From Hemileia vastatrix (Eukaryota > Basidiomycota > Pucciniomycetes > Pucciniales > Zaghouaniaceae), in assembly GCA_030280995.1 (NCBI GenBank), contig JASXTE010000002.1, forward strand, positions 2,344,001-2,408,000: a DNA stretch of 64,000 nt, in the 5' to 3' direction. A program made the translations under genes and the position numbers. The notes beneath the pieces were generated by a model, which was given only the letters and a program-made list of their open reading frames with translations, did no database searches and was not told where the DNA came from. Within the stretch, counting starts at the first letter, position 1, and each line of letters begins with the position of its first letter. Below, one piece after another: positions 61,162-64,000 of the stretch.

Positions 61162-63590
61162 TTAATTTATTGAAAGGCTATGTTTAGCAAAAAAAGGTGA
61201 TACTGGCTGAATGGAGCTCCAGTGATTAAGAAAATCTGCAGAAATAGCCCTAGCAATTCCCGGAGGACTTGGGGTATCAAATTTTAAAGGAAATGGATCA
61301 CACTTGCCTATAAAAGGTTTTATTAATGTTAAAATATAGTTATTTAAATTTTTCCAAATTATTTCTTCCATCAAATGATTTTTTTTTTCATGTAAAATAA
61401 GAAACTTAACTTCTGATATTACCTCCAAGCAATCAGCTGCTGAAGCCAATCTATGATCTTGAGAGCTCAGAAATAAACCACGGACACCATCAATTATATA
61501 GAATGTGAAAGATTGATATCGGTGGTGGGAGTATTCAGAATTTATTTTGTTTAGTGCAGCCTTTTGTTTCTCTCTCATTATAGTCAGTTCAGTATTTTCG
61601 TTTTTCTCACTTGATTGTTGAGCTTCACTAGTCTTTCCACTTGATATTTTTGCAGCACAATATTTTGATTTAAGAATGATAATTGACATAATTATATCAA
61701 TGATAATATTGCTGATTTGAAGAAGAGTTGACATTGATATATCACGGGTTTGAAGTGCAGTGGGACCAACTTCTAAGACATCAGAAATCGGACTCTTCAG
61801 ATTTGAAAGGTGAGCTAGAAGCTGAAGACCACGTTCAATTGGAAAATCTGAGTTAATGTTTTGATGTGATGGAAGCTGGCTGAATTCATGTGCGGTCAGA
61901 TAAAGTGAAGATGATATAAGAGATACCCATGAAGAACGGCAGTGGTCACTTGGGATCATTAATCTCATGAGCATTCGGATAAGATTGGATTCAGGGTGAT
62001 CCGTTTTCTTTGTTGAGGAAAGAATTTAAGTATTTAAACCATCAGGATCACATAAATCTTCAATTTTTTTGAAATCAATATTATCGAGTACCCATAGCTG
62101 TGAGCTATCAATCTCTAAAAAAATATTTGCTACAAAAGGAAAAAAAAAATAAGTAAAAGAACAAAAGTCAAGACTAAAAATTATGATAACTTACATAACT
62201 CAGTAAGTTTTGAAAGCCAATCTTCTCCACAAGATTTTTCCCAATGAAAAGTAAACATTGGAATATTTGACATGGGTTCTTGGGAAGAAGTAGAAGAGTG
62301 TAATTCGAGGAGAGTAACAATTTACAAACACGACCTGAGGACCTTTGCCATGCTGATTCTACCTTTATAAAAATTATGAATTTTACAGAATTCCTCCTGC
62401 AAATCAAATTCTTTTAGAACTGAGGGTGAATAAGTTAGAGGTTTTTTCGATATCTTGATTGGAGTTGATTTCATTGGTAGAGAAGCTTTCAAAGAGGTCA
62501 AAGTAGGTAATTTAGGAGGTGATGGGTATTGCTTCTTAGAAATGAAGGAATTTGGTGATGAGCTGTTTGAATCATCATCTTTATCAAACATATCAACATG
62601 TCTTGAAGAAGATTTTAAACTTTGCTTTTTTTGATGAACAAGCATAGCTTCATATTCTGACAGTTGATCATCGCTATTTTCATTGCTCTTTTCATCATCT
62701 TCATCAGGGAGAGGGCGTTTATGGATGGAACAATCTACAGCAGGTGAGTTTCTGGTACAAAATATCAAAAGAAAGATAAAAAGTACAATATGTAAGCAAT
62801 AAAAGAGATATATGATTGAATTTTAAAGATAAAAGAATAACAATAAAAAAAAAGAAAACAAGAATATACTCATTATCAAAACCTTTGCTTTTTTTTGAGA
62901 TTTATTATTTGATACATCAGAGAATTCATTAGCAGAAGCCGGTTTAATACGTTGAACAAAAGAGGAGCCTTGGGATAATCTCTTTTTCTTGGAGCGGATA
63001 ACAGGTTTTTCAAGATTTTCCTTAGAAGTTGAAGCATGAGTTGAAGCTGATGGTTCATCTGTCTCATCATCATCCCTAATGACAATGACTTCATCAGGAG
63101 GAATCATACCCTCCTCATAAGCTACAAATATATATGAAGAAAAAAAATATTAATAATCTTATCTACTAATTTAAAAGGAGACAAAAAAGGTGATGAACAT
63201 ACATTTTTCAAGGCTTTTCACATATTGGAGTAAGTCATTACAAGGGTTAGATAAATATGAAGGAGAAGGATTATTGTTAAGGATCTTGACAAGCTCTTCT
63301 GTTTTATCTCTAGCCAATTCAAGTAAATTGCGATACTGAACTCTTGTTATTTCCTGCCTCTCATTGCTAAGTACAGGAGGGTTAGGTGCCATGCCATGTG
63401 GCAGACATGGTGCAAGCTCAAAAGCTTCAAAGCGAGTATCAATCAGAGAGTGGGATGAAACACATTCGGGTGCTGGAAAATCAAATTTTTGAAAAAAAAA
63501 GATATAGAACATAAGTGAAATATATAAATTAAGAGAGAGGAACATGATATACATACAAAGTGGAGGTGTAGGATTTTGTATACTAGACAT
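61162..63590 (-). pseudogene. five-exon gene of unknown function with two in-frame stops
   Basis: Exons (reverse strand): 63590-63557, 63472-63203, 63121-62870, 62734-62195, 62129-61162. Donors are GTATGT, GTATGT, GTATAT and GTAAGT; acceptors CAG, TAG, TAG, TAG; the exons sum to 2064 nt, a whole number of codons, so the model is internally consistent (about 687 aa). In-frame TAA at 62322-62324 and 62026-62028 interrupt it. The middle is Ser/Lys/Asp-rich and probably disordered (DEDDEKSNENSDD; SRHVDMFDKDDDSNSSSP). The last exon has a helical domain (LLQISNIIIDIIMSIIILKSK) and then EKQKAALNKINSE and YIIDGVRGLFLSS. I do not recognise the family. Convergent with the TET/JBP-like gene. Confidence 0.65.
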
Positions 63591-64000
63591 ATTGATTAAT
63601 GAATATTAAAAAAAAGTATTCGATATCAAAAAATTATGATGTAATATGATGAATAATTATAAGAAACTCTATTCTAGAAAATTGAAGTTGATAATTTAAT
63701 AGGATAAAAAATTGAATAAGATTAAAATTAAAGTGAGGATGAAAGAAACAGAAAACATAAAGAGGGGGATTTTATATTATTTAAGCTTTTTTTAACATGT
63801 ATTATTCATAGTGGGGTAAACTGAGTAACATGCTAAATCACAATCTGTTTATATTGAAGCGAAATTTGATGTAGCTAACAGAAAATACTAGTAATTCTTT
63901 GGGGACTTTTAGTGTGAAAAACAAATAATAACAAATTTTTATCCCATATTCAAGTTGCCACGGGTAAATACAAAATTTTTTAAATTAGAATTTACTCCTA
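63591..64000. other. upstream region of the five-exon gene
   Basis: AT-rich, no recognisable gene or repeat. Confidence 0.5.

Overview
This is nuclear DNA of a filamentous fungus with a very AT-rich, transposon-dominated genome. I infer a rust (Pucciniales) or close relative: short GT-AG introns of about 56-135 nt, fungal chromodomain Ty3/gypsy elements in several generations, and a TET/JBP-like 2OG-Fe(II) dioxygenase gene of the sort known to be expanded in rusts. The species cannot be read from the sequence. I saw no tRNA, rRNA or ordinary housekeeping gene.

Layout. 1-5142: 3' part of a forward chromodomain Ty3/gypsy element (element 1) with its 827 bp 3' LTR. 5143-7194: part of an AT-rich non-coding repeat, family E. 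7195 to about 24.7 kb: reverse-strand Ty3/gypsy element 3 without chromodomain. Element 2, a relative of element 1 with two 1176 bp LTRs (family A), sits inside it at 11306-20151. 24757-25100: minisatellite. 25541-26948: gag-protease start of another Ty3/gypsy element. 26949-40686: two copies of element D, head to head; each has pol, a long purine/pyrimidine-biased tract, an ANTISENSE open reading frame (gene X) and an 811 bp LTR. 40687-46113: repeat E again, then copies of a ~1.2 kb LTR family B, one carrying a solo LTR A (target duplication CTATC) and a 234 bp foldback element. Beside it lies gene Y (46250-47265). 47.3-51.3 kb: an array of a short core motif and a second solo LTR A (duplication GCTGT). 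51657-54790: the longest copy of repeat E. 56711-57407: a GC-rich cluster of perfect hairpins in an AT-rich surround. 58452-60354: TET/JBP-like gene. 61162-63590: convergent five-exon gene of unknown function.

Nearly every coding region is broken by stops and frameshifts, so this is mostly a transposon graveyard in which insertion order can be read. The items I find most unusual are: (1) genes X and Y, both with a six-cysteine Zn2Cys6-like spacing, each next to an LTR with its own TATA box, gene X clearly antisense between pol and the 3' LTR; (2) four stem-loops with covarying outer stems in the leader of element 3; (3) the hairpin cluster at 56.7-57.4 kb; (4) three 32 bp repeats inside an oversized intron of the TET/JBP-like gene.
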